A stretch of 64,000 nucleotides of DNA, from NCBI RefSeq assembly GCF_000309385.1, contig NZ_JH976537.1, forward strand, positions 4,437,029 through 4,501,028, in the 5' to 3' direction. This DNA is from Nodosilinea nodulosa PCC 7104 (lineage in GTDB: Bacteria > Cyanobacteriota > Cyanobacteriia > Phormidesmidales > Phormidesmidaceae). Each line of letters starts with the position of its first letter. The stretch's first letter is position 1. Positions 1-7,952 of the stretch are shown here, one piece after another. The notes beneath the pieces were generated by a model that did not search any database, was not told where the DNA came from, and saw only the letters and a list, made by a program, of their open reading frames with translations. A program made the position numbers and the translations under genes.

Positions 1-2
1 TT

Positions 3-110
3 GCCTGCATTCTTACCGTCACCCACATTCCGCACTTTCGAGAAGCCTTTCAAACCCGCATCGACGTGATCAAAACTGCCCAGGGTTCCCGGCTTTCGCT
101 TTCAGCTTAA
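3..110 (+). CDS. SbcC-like ATPase, C-terminal end (partial)
   Basis: The window opens inside a gene; only the last 35 codons and the TAA stop are visible. The frame reads through THIPHFREAF and ends with KTAQGSRLSLSA. A 'THIPxFREAF' motif followed by a K-T-x-x-G-S-x-L strand is what I associate with the C-terminal ATPase lobe of SbcC/Rad50-type SMC proteins, where the His belongs to the switch (H-loop) region after Walker B. SbcC works with the SbcD nuclease on hairpins and blocked DNA ends. The fragment is short, so the family call is tentative; the reading frame itself is well supported by the absence of stops and by the motif. Confidence 0.5.
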   Translation, partial: ACILTVTHIPHFREAFQTRIDVIKTAQGSRLSLSA

Positions 111-320
111 CAACCCTTTGCAAGGATCCAATACAGCGGATTGATGCTCAAAATTTATTAATATTCTTTTTAGATTTTAAGAATTTCTTTCTTCGCAATC
201 TCAAAAATATGTCTTCTGGGATGCAAACCACCCAACTGGAGGGCTTTAATCTAGGGACTGTTGGCCTGCAATTCAGGCAGCGCTGAGTATTAATAACCAT
301 TCACGCTTTCTTTCATAAAT

Positions 321-338
321 GTTACAGTTGTTTACACA
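321..338 (+). promoter_or_regulatory. HLR1-like direct repeat (possible RpaB site) with a nearby promoter
   Basis: GTTACA at 321 and TTTACA at 331 form a direct repeat with a 10-bp period, matching the core of the HLR1 element bound by the response regulator RpaB in cyanobacterial high-light genes. Positions 7-8 of each half fit the consensus only partly. TTTACA (331-336) could also serve as a -35 box, with TATAGC at 354-359 after a 17-base spacer. The downstream genes are a 43-codon ORF and the sigma factor starting at 632. Seen: the repeat. Inferred: the binding protein and the target. Confidence 0.45.
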
Positions 339-360
339 AACAATTAATAAAGTTATAGCC

Positions 361-492
361 ATGAGCCCTGTTGAAATTCTGCTGGAAGCTGGTGCAGCCC
401 TAGTCATAGCCGGTGCGATTCTCAAGCGTCGTGCTGAGGAAGCTGCCCTTGAAGCTGAGCCGATTCCTGTACCTGTGCGATCGCGCCCTTAG
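361..492 (+). CDS. possible small protein, 43 aa, unknown
   Basis: An ATG-to-TAG frame of 43 codons lies between the AT-rich leader and the sigma gene. It begins with a hydrophobic helix (residues about 5-21, rich in Ala, Leu, Ile), then a KRR basic step, an acidic Ala/Glu stretch and a Pro-rich end. This could be a single-pass membrane peptide. There is no convincing Shine-Dalgarno sequence, and the candidate promoter just upstream would start transcription at or after the ATG, which argues against translation from that promoter. I do not recognise a family. It may be a chance frame inside the sigma-factor leader. Confidence 0.3.
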   Translation: MSPVEILLEAGAALVIAGAILKRRAEEAALEAEPIPVPVRSRP

Positions 493-631
493 GCCGACCG
501 CTTCAGCCCGTTAGCTGTGCGATCGTCAGCGGTATTGACCTGACGTCAATTTTCGCTGACCCGCGCCTTTTGCGGTTAGGCCGCTGCCTAGCCCGATGTT
601 CCTCCGACACTATTCCCTAGGTTGCTGAGTT

Positions 632-1588
632 ATGAGAAGTGTGCAGAATTCTACGGATCTGGTGCGCACCTACCTGAAGGAAATCGGTAAGGTGCCCCTG
701 CTCACCCACGAGGAAGAGATTGTACTGGGTAAGCAGGTGCAGAAGCTGTCGGCTCTAGAGGCGGAAAGGCGGGCGCTGGAGGAGACTACTGGCGACGCAA
801 TCACCCTTGAGCAGTGGGCCGAAGCGGTTGAGCTGCCGGTAGCTGAACTAGCCACCATTGTGCGCCAGGGCAACCTGGCCAAGCGCAAAATGGTAGAGGC
901 CAACCTGCGCCTGGTCGTGTCGGTGGCCAAGAAGTACATCAAGCGCAATGTCGACCTGCTCGACCTGATTCAGGAAGGCACCATCGGCATGCAGCGCGGG
1001 GTGGAAAAGTTTGACCCCACCAAAGGCTATCGTTTCTCCACCTACGCCTACTGGTGGATTCGCCAGGCCATTACCCGCGCCATTGCCGAAAAGAGCCGCA
1101 CTATTCGGCTGCCTATCCACATCACTGAAAAGCTGAACAAGCTTAAGAAAGCCCAGCGCACCCTCTCCCAGCACTACGGTCGAGCGGCAACGGTAGCTGA
1201 GCTGGCCGTGGAGTGCGACCTCACCACCAAGCAGGTGCGTGACTACCTGGAGAAGTCACGCCAGCCTCTCTCCCTCGACCTAAAAGTAGGTGACAACCAG
1301 GATACGGAGCTGGGTGAGCTGCTGGAGGATGACGGCCCATCGCCCGAGGATTTCGCTACCCAAGTTTCCCTGCGCCAAGACCTGGAGCGTCTGATGGGTG
1401 AGCTAACTCCCCAGCAGCAAGAGGTGCTTTCCCTGCGCTTTGGCCTAGCCGATGGCAAAACGATGACGCTGGCAAAAATTGGCGACCTGCTGTCTATTAG
1501 CCGCGAGCGCGTGCGCCAAATTGAGCGCGAAGCCCTAACCAAGCTTCGCAAGCGCCAGGCTGACATTCGCGAATACCTGGCTAGCTAG
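632..1588 (+). CDS. group 2 RNA polymerase sigma-70 factor (SigB/C/D type)
   Basis: A 318-residue sigma-70 protein that directs RNA polymerase to promoters. Region 1.2 is at residues 8-36 ([19 protein letters not shown]), region 2 at about 87-155 with the -10 recognition and melting segment ([25 protein letters not shown]), region 3 at about 160-215, and the region 4 helix-turn-helix at about 278-310 ([14 protein letters not shown]). It lacks the long N-terminal region 1.1 of the primary factor SigA, which fits the non-essential group 2 factors that cyanobacteria use for light, stress and carbon/nitrogen responses. An HLR1-like site about 300 bases upstream recalls the RpaB control known for rpoD3/sigD, but the sequence alone does not separate the SigB, C, D and E subtypes. 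A strong terminator follows. Confidence 0.95.
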   Translation: MRSVQNSTDLVRTYLKEIGKVPLLTHEEEIVLGKQVQKLSALEAERRALEETTGDAITLEQWAEAVELPVAELATIVRQGNLAKRKMVEANLRLVVSVAKKYIKRNVDLLDLIQEGTIGMQRGVEKFDPTKGYRFSTYAYWWIRQAITRAIAEKSRTIRLPIHITEKLNKLKKAQRTLSQHYGRAATVAELAVECDLTTKQVRDYLEKSRQPLSLDLKVGDNQDTELGELLEDDGPSPEDFATQVSLRQDLERLMGELTPQQQEVLSLRFGLADGKTMTLAKIGDLLSISRERVRQIEREALTKLRKRQADIREYLAS

Positions 1589-1612
1589 GGGAGGAGCCTG
1601 CAATCGTAGCGC

Positions 1613-1647
1613 AGCCCGTGGGTCAATCACCCACGGGCTATTTTTTG
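1613..1647 (+). terminator. rho-independent terminator after the sigma gene
   Basis: An 11-bp perfect stem (AGCCCGTGGGT / ACCCACGGGCT) with a 5-base loop is followed directly by ATTTTTTG. It lies 25 bases after the sigma-factor stop codon. Confidence 0.9.
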
Positions 1648-1736
1648 TCAACACAGATGAGTTTCTCCAAATCGGCTGCCGTTAGCCGCTCAATCCTTTT
1701 AGCACCCAGTCTCGAAGAGGCTCTGGGCAATGGACT

Positions 1737-1845
1737 ATGGCTATAGTCACGCTGGTTATGACAAGGAGAGACTTTGCGAACCTTCAAACGTCCGAACGCT
1801 GGCTCTGAGCAATCTCCTAACCTACCCGTCGGCTGATATATCTGC
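1737..1845. repeat. degenerate copy of a short dispersed repeat
   Basis: The segment starting near 1743 carries ATAGTCACGCTGGTTA, identical over 16 bases to position 15674. About 35 bases further on, both loci carry a TTCAAACGT...GAACG core (here 1783-1798). The right end is poorly conserved in this copy. It fills much of the 300-base gap between the sigma terminator and ureC. It looks like a small non-coding mobile or structural repeat; the family name is unknown to me. Confidence 0.5.
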
Positions 1846-1955
1846 TCTTTTCCCAAATCTAGGAGCCGTAATCGTAGTCTGATTGACCAAACCCGGGAAA
1901 TCCCGCATTCTAGAGTGGTTCTAGCTAGATTTGCCCCCCTTTTTGAGGAGTCCCC

Positions 1956-3665
1956 ATGAGCTACCGCATGGACCGCCGTGCCTATGCCGAGACCTTTGGC
2001 CCTACGGTGGGCGATCGCATTCGCCTGGCCGACACCGAGCTCATCATTGAAGTGGAGCAAGACTTCACCACCTACGGGGACGAGGTGAAATTTGGCGGCG
2101 GCAAGGTGATTCGCGACGGCATGGGCCAGTCGCCGATCGGGCGCGACGCCGGGGCAGTGGACATGGTGATCACCAACGCTTTGATTTTGGACTGGTGGGG
2201 CATTGTTAAGGCCGACATCGGCATCAAAGACGGCAAAATCTTCAAAATTGGTAAGGCGGGCAACCCCTACATCCAAGACAGCATCGACATCATCATTGGT
2301 CCTGGAACCGAGGTAGTGGCGGGCGAAGGCATGATTGTCACCGCCGGGGGCATCGACAGCCACATTCACTTCATTTGCCCCCAGCAGATTGACACCGCGA
2401 TCGCCTCGGGCATCACTACCATGATCGGCGGTGGCACTGGCCCCGCCACCGGCACCAACGCCACTACCTGCACCCCCGGGGCCTGGAATATCTGGCGCAT
2501 GCTGCAAGCCGCCGATGCCTTCCCCATCAACCTGGGCTTTTTGGGCAAGGGCAACAGCGCCCAGCCCGAGGGCCTGGTAGAGCAGGTCAAGGCCGGGGCC
2601 ATGGGCCTCAAGCTGCACGAAGACTGGGGCACCACCCCCGCCACCATCGACGCCTGTCTGGGGGTGGCCGACGAGTACGACGTGCAGGTGGCCATCCACA
2701 CCGACACCCTCAACGAGGCGGGCTTTGTGGAAGACACCATCGCCGCCTTCAAAAACCGAGTCATTCACACCTACCACACCGAAGGGGCAGGGGGCGGCCA
2801 CGCGCCCGACATTATCAAGGTTTGCGGCGAGGCCAACGTGCTGCCGTCTTCCACCAACCCCACCCGCCCCTACACCCGCAACACCCTCGACGAGCACCTC
2901 GATATGCTGATGGTGTGCCACCACCTCAGCCCCAGCATCCCTGAAGATATTTCCTTTGCCGAATCGCGCATTCGCCGCGAAACCATCGCCGCCGAAGACA
3001 TTCTCCACGACCTGGGGGCCTTCAGCATGATTGCCTCCGACTCCCAGGCCATGGGCCGGGTGGGGGAAGTGGTGATTCGCACCTGGCAGACCGCCCACAA
3101 GATGAAGGTGCAGCGCGGCGCCCTGGCCGAAGACAGCGATCGCAACGACAACCACCGGGCCAAACGCTACGTGGCCAAGTACACCATCAACCCCGCCATC
3201 ACCCACGGCATTGCCGATCACGTGGGCTCGATCGAGGCGGGCAAGCTGGCCGACATTTGCCTGTGGAAGCCAGCCTTCTTTGGGGTCAAGCCGGAGCTGG
3301 TGATCAAGGGAGGTGCGATCGCCTGGGCTCAGATGGGCGATCCCAACGCCAGCATTCCGACGCCTCAGCCGGTACACATGCGGCCCATGTTCGGCAGCTT
3401 TGGGGGGGCGATCGCGGCCACCTCCCTCAGCTTTATCTCTCGAGCGGCCCTGGACGCTGGAATGCCTGCCCACATTGGCCTCACCAAGACAGCGGCGGCG
3501 GTGGCCAACTGCCGCAACCTCAGCAAAGCCGACATGAAGCTCAACACCTACCAGCCCCGCATGGAGGTCAACGTCGAGACCTACGAAGTGCGGGCCGACG
3601 GCGAACTGCTCACCTGTGAACCAGCGGAGGTATTGCCCATGGCCCAGCGGTACTTTCTGTTTTAG
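1956..3665 (+). CDS. ureC: urease alpha subunit (orphan locus)
   Basis: This is the 569-residue catalytic subunit of the nickel enzyme that hydrolyses urea to ammonia and carbamate. All active-site residues are present: Ni ligands H136 and H138 (SHIHF), the carbamylated K219 (GLKLHED), H248, H274 and D362 ([10 protein letters not shown]), and the mobile-flap Cys321-His322 (MVCHHL). Length and N-terminus ([20 protein letters not shown]) match full-length UreC, and GAGGAG lies 8 bases before the ATG. ureA, ureB and the accessory ureDEFG genes are not adjacent, which is common in cyanobacteria where urease genes are scattered. No clear NtcA palindrome (GTA-N8-TAC) is visible upstream. A 685-codon frame on the opposite strand is an artefact of the GC-rich codon pattern. 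Confidence 0.98.
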   Translation: MSYRMDRRAYAETFGPTVGDRIRLADTELIIEVEQDFTTYGDEVKFGGGKVIRDGMGQSPIGRDAGAVDMVITNALILDWWGIVKADIGIKDGKIFKIGKAGNPYIQDSIDIIIGPGTEVVAGEGMIVTAGGIDSHIHFICPQQIDTAIASGITTMIGGGTGPATGTNATTCTPGAWNIWRMLQAADAFPINLGFLGKGNSAQPEGLVEQVKAGAMGLKLHEDWGTTPATIDACLGVADEYDVQVAIHTDTLNEAGFVEDTIAAFKNRVIHTYHTEGAGGGHAPDIIKVCGEANVLPSSTNPTRPYTRNTLDEHLDMLMVCHHLSPSIPEDISFAESRIRRETIAAEDILHDLGAFSMIASDSQAMGRVGEVVIRTWQTAHKMKVQRGALAEDSDRNDNHRAKRYVAKYTINPAITHGIADHVGSIEAGKLADICLWKPAFFGVKPELVIKGGAIAWAQMGDPNASIPTPQPVHMRPMFGSFGGAIAATSLSFISRAALDAGMPAHIGLTKTAAAVANCRNLSKADMKLNTYQPRMEVNVETYEVRADGELLTCEPAEVLPMAQRYFLF

Positions 3666-3678
3666 CGCTGCGCTAGCC

Positions 3679-3811
3679 CTAGGGCGTGTCATCAATTCTC
3701 GCTACAATCCCTATCCCATAGGCGTTGCCACGCCCGACCCCAAAAAAACAGGCTAGGGGCTGTAACCACTGATTCTTAGGCCATTGGCAATTAATTGATG
3801 ACAGCCCCTAG
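3679..3811. mobile_element. MITE-like element with inverted ends and CTAG flanks
   Basis: The ends are near-perfect inverted repeats: CTAGGGCGTGTCATCAATT (3679-3697) against CTAGGGGCTGTCATCAATT read from the other side (3811-3793). The interior of about 95 bases has no ORF. CTAG is present at both outer ends, consistent with a 4-bp palindromic target duplication of the kind made by IS5-family elements. I infer a non-autonomous IS5-type derivative. It sits immediately after ureC. Confidence 0.6.
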
Positions 3812-3883
3812 CGTTCTCCATGGCAGCGTCTCCCCCCGGAAGGATGGCGCAACCCCAGGTAAAACCTAGGCTAAAAGCATCGC

Positions 3884-4294
3884 ATGGGAAACAGTATGAA
3901 CGTTCGCAATCGAATCCTAGCTCTGGCCGCCGTTGTTCTGGCCATAGCTGTTGGATTGATCGTTTGGGGCACCGCGCTCACCTACGCCGGGCAGGGGGCC
4001 GAACCCTCGTCCATCGATCGAGAAATAGTGGACCCTACCCTAGAGCAGCCGCTTGATTTGGACATTGCCCGCGATCGGGCCGAAGAACTCGCCGGAGGTG
4101 TCTATAATGGCCTAGACACCACAAAGCAGCTGATCGGCAAGACCGAAGCTCGCAATGAGGCGATCGAGCATGGCCGCGATCAGGCCAGCAGCACGCTGCA
4201 AAATCTGGCAGATAAAGCGCAGCGGGCCGAGGCCTCAAACGATGAGGTGCTGTCTGAAACCGATAGGCGAATCCTAAAGCACATCTCGCAGTAG
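3884..4294 (+). CDS. hypothetical membrane-anchored helical protein, 136 aa
   Basis: I do not recognise this protein. It starts with a basic tip and one hydrophobic segment (residues about 9-31, LALAAVVLAIAVGLIVWGTAL), which could be an uncleaved anchor or a signal peptide. The remainder is charged and predicted helical (DIARDRAEELAGG, EARNEAIEHGRDQASSTLQNLADKA), suggesting an amphipathic or coiled-coil domain outside the membrane. A second in-frame ATG at 3896 is an equally possible start, since a weak GGGAA precedes it. The gene stands alone between the MITE-like element and yfr1, and nothing nearby suggests a role. Confidence 0.65.
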   Translation: MGNSMNVRNRILALAAVVLAIAVGLIVWGTALTYAGQGAEPSSIDREIVDPTLEQPLDLDIARDRAEELAGGVYNGLDTTKQLIGKTEARNEAIEHGRDQASSTLQNLADKAQRAEASNDEVLSETDRRILKHISQ

Positions 4295-4492
4295 AGGGCG
4301 GCTTCAGGGGGTTTGGCAATGGCACAGAAGTCGGTAGAACTCCTGGCTTGGCAAAGAGCCTGGACGAGAGCGCTCACCTAAAAAAGTCTGCTGCGAACAA
4401 TTTACAGGTTCCCGAAAGCAGTAACAATTTTTGGTTACCACAAATTTGTTGAGAATGTCATTGGGCGGTGGCAGATTTTCAAGTGTCCACAG

Positions 4493-4498
4493 TAGAAT
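4493..4498 (+). promoter_or_regulatory. -10 box of yfr1
   Basis: TAGAAT lies 7-10 bases before the expected 5' end of Yfr1. No strong -35 sequence is visible. Confidence 0.5.
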
Positions 4499-4504
4499 AG
4501 AGAC

Positions 4505-4576
4505 GTACTGAAACCTTTGTTTCAGTTCACTCCTCACACCACACTCCGCCCAGGCCTTTGGTCTGGGCGGTTTCTT
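4505..4576 (+). ncRNA. yfr1: Yfr1 small regulatory RNA
   Basis: The order of elements is exactly that of Yfr1: a first hairpin CTGAAAC-CTTT-GTTTCAG (4508-4525), an unpaired stretch holding the ultraconserved ACTCCTCACAC (4529-4539), then an 11-bp terminator hairpin (CCGCCCAGGCC / GGTCTGGGCGG, 4546-4570) with a T-rich tail. Yfr1 is a short trans-acting sRNA found in nearly all cyanobacterial lineages; its CUCCUCACAC motif base-pairs with mRNA leaders, including those of outer-membrane porins. It is typically found next to trxA, and trxA follows here at 4734, which strengthens the call. The 5' end is estimated from the -10 box. Confidence 0.93.
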
Positions 4577-4733
4577 ATAGAGATCCATCCCTGGCTTGAG
4601 AAACCCCGCCACGGCGTCGTTTCTGTTAATAGAAGGCCGTTTTGCTAACCAGATGTTGCATTTCGACTCAAGTTGGCTGGGGATTGGCTATGGTAAGATT
4701 GCGTGTGGTTAACAACGGCAAGGAACACTAGGC

Positions 4734-5054
4734 ATGGCAGCCGCTCAGGTAACAGATTCTACTTTTAAGCAAGAAGTTCTCGAAAGCACCGTCCCGGTCT
4801 TGGTTGACTTTTGGGCCCCTTGGTGTGGCCCCTGTCGTATGGTGGCCCCGGTGGTAGAAGAAATTGCTGAGCAATACGATGGCCAGGTAAAGGTCGTCAA
4901 GATCAACACTGACGAAAACCCCAGCGTGGCCAGTCAGTATGGCATCCGCAGCATTCCTACCCTAATGATCTTCAAAGAGGGTCAGCGGGTTGATATGGTG
5001 GTGGGCGCTGTACCCAAAACCACCCTGGCTAACACCCTCGAAAAGTATCTCTAA
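4734..5054 (+). CDS. trxA: thioredoxin (m-type)
   Basis: A 106-residue single-domain thioredoxin with the redox motif W30-C31-G32-P33-C34, the buried Asp25, and the cis-proline region SIPTLMIF at about residue 74. It reduces disulfides in the cytoplasm and in cyanobacteria carries electrons from ferredoxin-thioredoxin reductase to Calvin-cycle and other targets. The length and the FWAPWCGPC context are those of m-type TrxA. It follows the yfr1 gene, its usual cyanobacterial neighbour, and is closed by a strong terminator, so it is probably monocistronic. Confidence 0.97.
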   Translation: MAAAQVTDSTFKQEVLESTVPVLVDFWAPWCGPCRMVAPVVEEIAEQYDGQVKVVKINTDENPSVASQYGIRSIPTLMIFKEGQRVDMVVGAVPKTTLANTLEKYL

Positions 5055-5122
5055 ATAACGATCTCTAGCCCAGCGTCTGCCAGAGATAAAGGTGGGCCGG
5101 GTTCAATGCGAGCAGCAAATCA

Positions 5123-5161
5123 CCCTTCAGGGAGGCATTAGCCTCTCCCTGGAGGGTTTTT
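5123..5161 (+). terminator. rho-independent terminator after trxA
   Basis: A GC-rich stem (CCCTTCAGGGAGGC paired with GCCTCTCCCTGGAGGG around a short loop) is followed by a TTTTT run at 5157-5161. Confidence 0.85.
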
Positions 5162-5225
5162 GGAACGGCAAGGGGCAAAATTGTCGCTAAAATAGAGTGC
5201 TGCCTATATTGGAAACCAACGGCGT

Positions 5226-6290
5226 ATGGTCGCGCTTCCCTCAGATTTACCCTCTAGCGTTCAGGCTGACCTGGCTACGGTGCTGGAGCAGTTGCCCCAC
5301 CTCGAACATGGCAGGCTCATTCGGCAGGTGCTAGAGACTATTTTGCGCATGATGGGGCGCGAGGCAGATCGCCTAGACTGGAAAATTTTGAACTATGCCC
5401 TGCTCGATATGGAGCAGGGATTTCAGATCTTTTACCCCTACCGGCACACCCGCAAAATCACAATTTTTGGCTCAGCTCGCACTGGCGCCATTAGCCCCGA
5501 TTACCAGCTGGCTGAGCAGTTTGCCAAACAGATCACTGAACTGGGCTTTATGGTTATGACCGGGGCGGGGGGCGGCATTATGGAGGCGGGCAACGCTGGG
5601 GCCGGCCCCGATCACTCCTTTGGTCTCAACATTCAGCTGCCCTTTGAGCAGGGGGCCAACCCAGTGATGGCGGGTGACCCCAAACTGATTAACTTCAAGT
5701 ATTTCTTTACCCGCAAGCTCTTCTTCCTGCGCGAAAGTGATGCTCTGGTTCTGTTCCCTGGCGGCTTTGGCACCCAGGATGAAGCCTTTGAGTCTTTAAC
5801 CCTGATTCAAACCGGTAAAGCTGACCCCATGCCCGTTGTGCTGGTCGACCACCCCGGCGGCGACTACTGGCAGGGCTGGGACAGCTACATCCGCACCCAC
5901 CTGCTAAATCGGGGCTTGATTAGCCCCGACGACCCCAGCCTCTACACGATTACCGACAATGTCGACGATGCCTGCCACGCGATCAGCAGCTTTTACCGGG
6001 TGTACCACTCCTGTCGTTACGCGGGCGATCGCCTGATTGTTCGGCTGAAGTGCGACCTGTCCGATGGGGCCGTTGACCTGCTCAACGACGAATTTGGGGA
6101 TATTTTGGCTAAGGGCAAAATTGAAAAGTCTGCTGCTCTACCCGAAGAGCACGGCGACGAAACCGCCACCATGCATCGGTTGATCATGCACTTTAACCAC
6201 CGCGACTTCGGTAAGCTGCATCGGTTTATTTGGCGGCTCAACGACCTGGGCGATCGCCGCCCCGAAGCCCAGCACCCCGAGCAGAAGTAG
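5226..6290 (+). CDS. LOG family (TIGR00730-like) Rossmann-fold nucleotide hydrolase
   Basis: A 354-residue protein. The central Rossmann domain (residues about 75-265) has FGSART at 81, the glycine-rich MTGAGGGIMEAGNAGA at 111 and the signature PGGFGTQDEAFE at 178. This motif marks the LOG/'lysine decarboxylase-like' family, whose tested members are nucleoside 5'-monophosphate phosphoribohydrolases such as the cytokinin-releasing LOG enzymes, not decarboxylases. The N-terminal 70 and C-terminal 90 residues are extensions relative to the roughly 190-residue plant type; they fit the longer bacterial subgroup and may mediate oligomerisation. The substrate is not predictable. It follows the trxA terminator and precedes glutaminase by 66 bases, possibly on one transcript. 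Confidence 0.85.
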   Translation: MVALPSDLPSSVQADLATVLEQLPHLEHGRLIRQVLETILRMMGREADRLDWKILNYALLDMEQGFQIFYPYRHTRKITIFGSARTGAISPDYQLAEQFAKQITELGFMVMTGAGGGIMEAGNAGAGPDHSFGLNIQLPFEQGANPVMAGDPKLINFKYFFTRKLFFLRESDALVLFPGGFGTQDEAFESLTLIQTGKADPMPVVLVDHPGGDYWQGWDSYIRTHLLNRGLISPDDPSLYTITDNVDDACHAISSFYRVYHSCRYAGDRLIVRLKCDLSDGAVDLLNDEFGDILAKGKIEKSAALPEEHGDETATMHRLIMHFNHRDFGKLHRFIWRLNDLGDRRPEAQHPEQK

Positions 6291-6356
6291 AGGTCCGATT
6301 AATTCGCGTTCCTGCGCCCGTTTGTGCCCTGTCCTGCCCTTTGAAAGCCCTCCCCC

Positions 6357-7313
6357 ATGGCCCAGGTTCAAGCCTTTCTAGAGCAGCTCCACCACGAGTT
6401 CAAAGGCATCTCCGCCGGTAAGTTGGCCTCCTATATTCCCGAGCTGGCGCGGGCCGATCCCGACTGGTTTGGCATTAGCATGGTGACGCTCGATGGCCGC
6501 ACCTTTGAGGTGGGCGACATCGCCCAAAAGTTCACCATCCAGTCGATCTCTAAAGTGTTTGTCTACGGCATGGCTCTGGAGGACTATGGCCGCGAAAAAC
6601 TGCTCAAGAAGGTGGGCGTAGAGCCAACGGGGGATCCGTTTAATTCGCTGATTCGCCTAGATGAAGACTCAAAGCGCCCGGACAACCCGATGATCAACGC
6701 GGGCGCGATCGCCACCACGGGTCTGATCACCGGCCATCACCCCGCCGAGCGCCTCAACCGCATGCTGACCATGTTTCAGAACTATGTGGGCAACGAGGTG
6801 TTTGTGGATGTGTCCACGTTTATATCTGAGCGATCCACCGGCCACCGCAACCGGGCCATGGCCCACCTGATGCTCAATTTTGGCATGATCGATCAGCCCA
6901 TCGAAGAAGCGCTGGATCTTTACTTTCAGCAGTGCTCAGTGCTGGTCACCTGCCACGATTTGGCTGTTATGGCCGCGACTCTGGCCAACCAGGGGATAAA
7001 CCCCGTCACCGGGCAGCGGGCCGTTGGGGCCGAGCACGTGCGCGATATTTTGAGCGTCATGTATACCTGCGGCATGTACAACTTTGCTGGAGAATGGGCG
7101 TTTCGGGTGGGTATTCCGGCCAAGAGCGGGGTGTCAGGCGGCATTTTGGCGGTAGTGCCCAACCAGGCGGGCATTGCCGTTTTCTCTCCCCTGCTCGATC
7201 ACCACGGCAACAGCGTGCGGGGACTCAGGGTATTTGAAGCCCTGGCCCAGGAGTACGGGTTTCATTTGTTCGACCTATCCCTGGGCCGCTGCAAGTTTAC
7301 CAGCCGCGATTAA
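6357..7313 (+). CDS. glsA: glutaminase
   Basis: A 318-residue glutaminase of the beta-lactamase-like serine-hydrolase fold that hydrolyses L-glutamine to glutamate and ammonia. The S63-x-x-K66 catalytic pair lies in TIQSISKVF; other family marks are NPMINAGAI (about 111), the FDCLS-like Cys/Tyr region around [14 protein letters not shown] (about 237) and the [12 protein letters not shown] loop (about 259). The N-terminal LASYIPELA segment is standard. Length matches bacterial GlsA. It is a plausible partner of urease in releasing ammonium from organic nitrogen, but the two genes are separated by several transcription units. Confidence 0.95.
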   Translation: MAQVQAFLEQLHHEFKGISAGKLASYIPELARADPDWFGISMVTLDGRTFEVGDIAQKFTIQSISKVFVYGMALEDYGREKLLKKVGVEPTGDPFNSLIRLDEDSKRPDNPMINAGAIATTGLITGHHPAERLNRMLTMFQNYVGNEVFVDVSTFISERSTGHRNRAMAHLMLNFGMIDQPIEEALDLYFQQCSVLVTCHDLAVMAATLANQGINPVTGQRAVGAEHVRDILSVMYTCGMYNFAGEWAFRVGIPAKSGVSGGILAVVPNQAGIAVFSPLLDHHGNSVRGLRVFEALAQEYGFHLFDLSLGRCKFTSRD

Positions 7314-7423
7314 AGCAGGCCGCTCTCTCTAGGCGCTAGCCGAGCAGGGGTTTAAGCATTTGCAGCTGCTTTCAGCGCCACCCGCCCTGGATCGCGCATA
7401 ACCTAACCAGGGCCTCATGCAGC

Positions 7424-7912
7424 CTACTCAATGTCTCCGAAGTTGACCTGTTTGGCAATGAGACTCAGCAGCTTGCGTTTGGAGCGATCGGGTTCGTACT
7501 TGCTGTTTTCCCACTCACTCACAGTTTCCCGGCGAACGCCTAGCTCACTGGCAAATTTCTCCTGGCTGAGCCGTTTATAAACTCTCAGCGCCTTGACGGC
7601 GCTACCGTTCCAGTCAATTTCCCCATCTTTAATTTGGATGTTGTACATCGCCTGCAAAGTCTGGAAAGTGACTGTTTGCTCAGCTAGATCGACAGTCTCA
7701 ACCTGATAACCTGCCCCCACCCAGGCTCCGGCCTGTAGCGCGCTGTCGCTGTCGCGATTGGTCCACCAGGTTGTTTTCTTAAACGCTGACTTGGGCAGTG
7801 AACTACCCATCAAGGCTTCAATTTCACTAAACGTCAGCGTTATGGCGTCTTGCTTACAGCGAAGCAAGTGTTCGAAGATTGGATGGTACTTGCTTCCTGG
7901 CTTAATGCTCAT
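7424..7912 (-). CDS. XRE-type HTH regulator with an extra N-terminal domain
   Basis: The C-terminal part (residues about 104-155) is a Cro/CI-type helix-turn-helix (ALRVYKRLSQEKFASELGVRRETVSEWE), which binds DNA. The N-terminal 85 residues form a separate domain with TTWWTNRDSDSALQAGAW and a VDLAEQTVTF strand; this WW-N...W..G pattern occurs in a small uncharacterised family often found alone or next to DNA-related genes, and I do not know its ligand. A linker with an acidic strand (NIQIKDGEIDWNG) joins the two. There is no partner toxin gene: the next gene on the same strand encodes a ferritin-like protein, starting upstream. Probably a local transcription regulator. Confidence 0.7.
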   Translation of the reverse strand: MSIKPGSKYHPIFEHLLRCKQDAITLTFSEIEALMGSSLPKSAFKKTTWWTNRDSDSALQAGAWVGAGYQVETVDLAEQTVTFQTLQAMYNIQIKDGEIDWNGSAVKALRVYKRLSQEKFASELGVRRETVSEWENSKYEPDRSKRKLLSLIAKQVNFGDIE

Positions 7913-7952
7913 GAAAGGAATTGGTCAAAACCTTATAGAACGGGCGAAACTA

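Noticed and set aside
1650..1955. NtcA nitrogen-control site upstream of ureC
   Set aside because: Searched for GTA-N8-TAC by eye and found no match.
1638..3695. 685-codon frame antisense to ureC
   Set aside because: It covers a complete, conserved ureC on the other strand; the composition (Val, Gly, His rich) is typical of a GC-rich shadow frame.
7424..7912. Toxin-antitoxin module around the HTH gene
   Set aside because: No small partner gene is adjacent; the neighbouring gene encodes a 227-residue ferritin-like protein.
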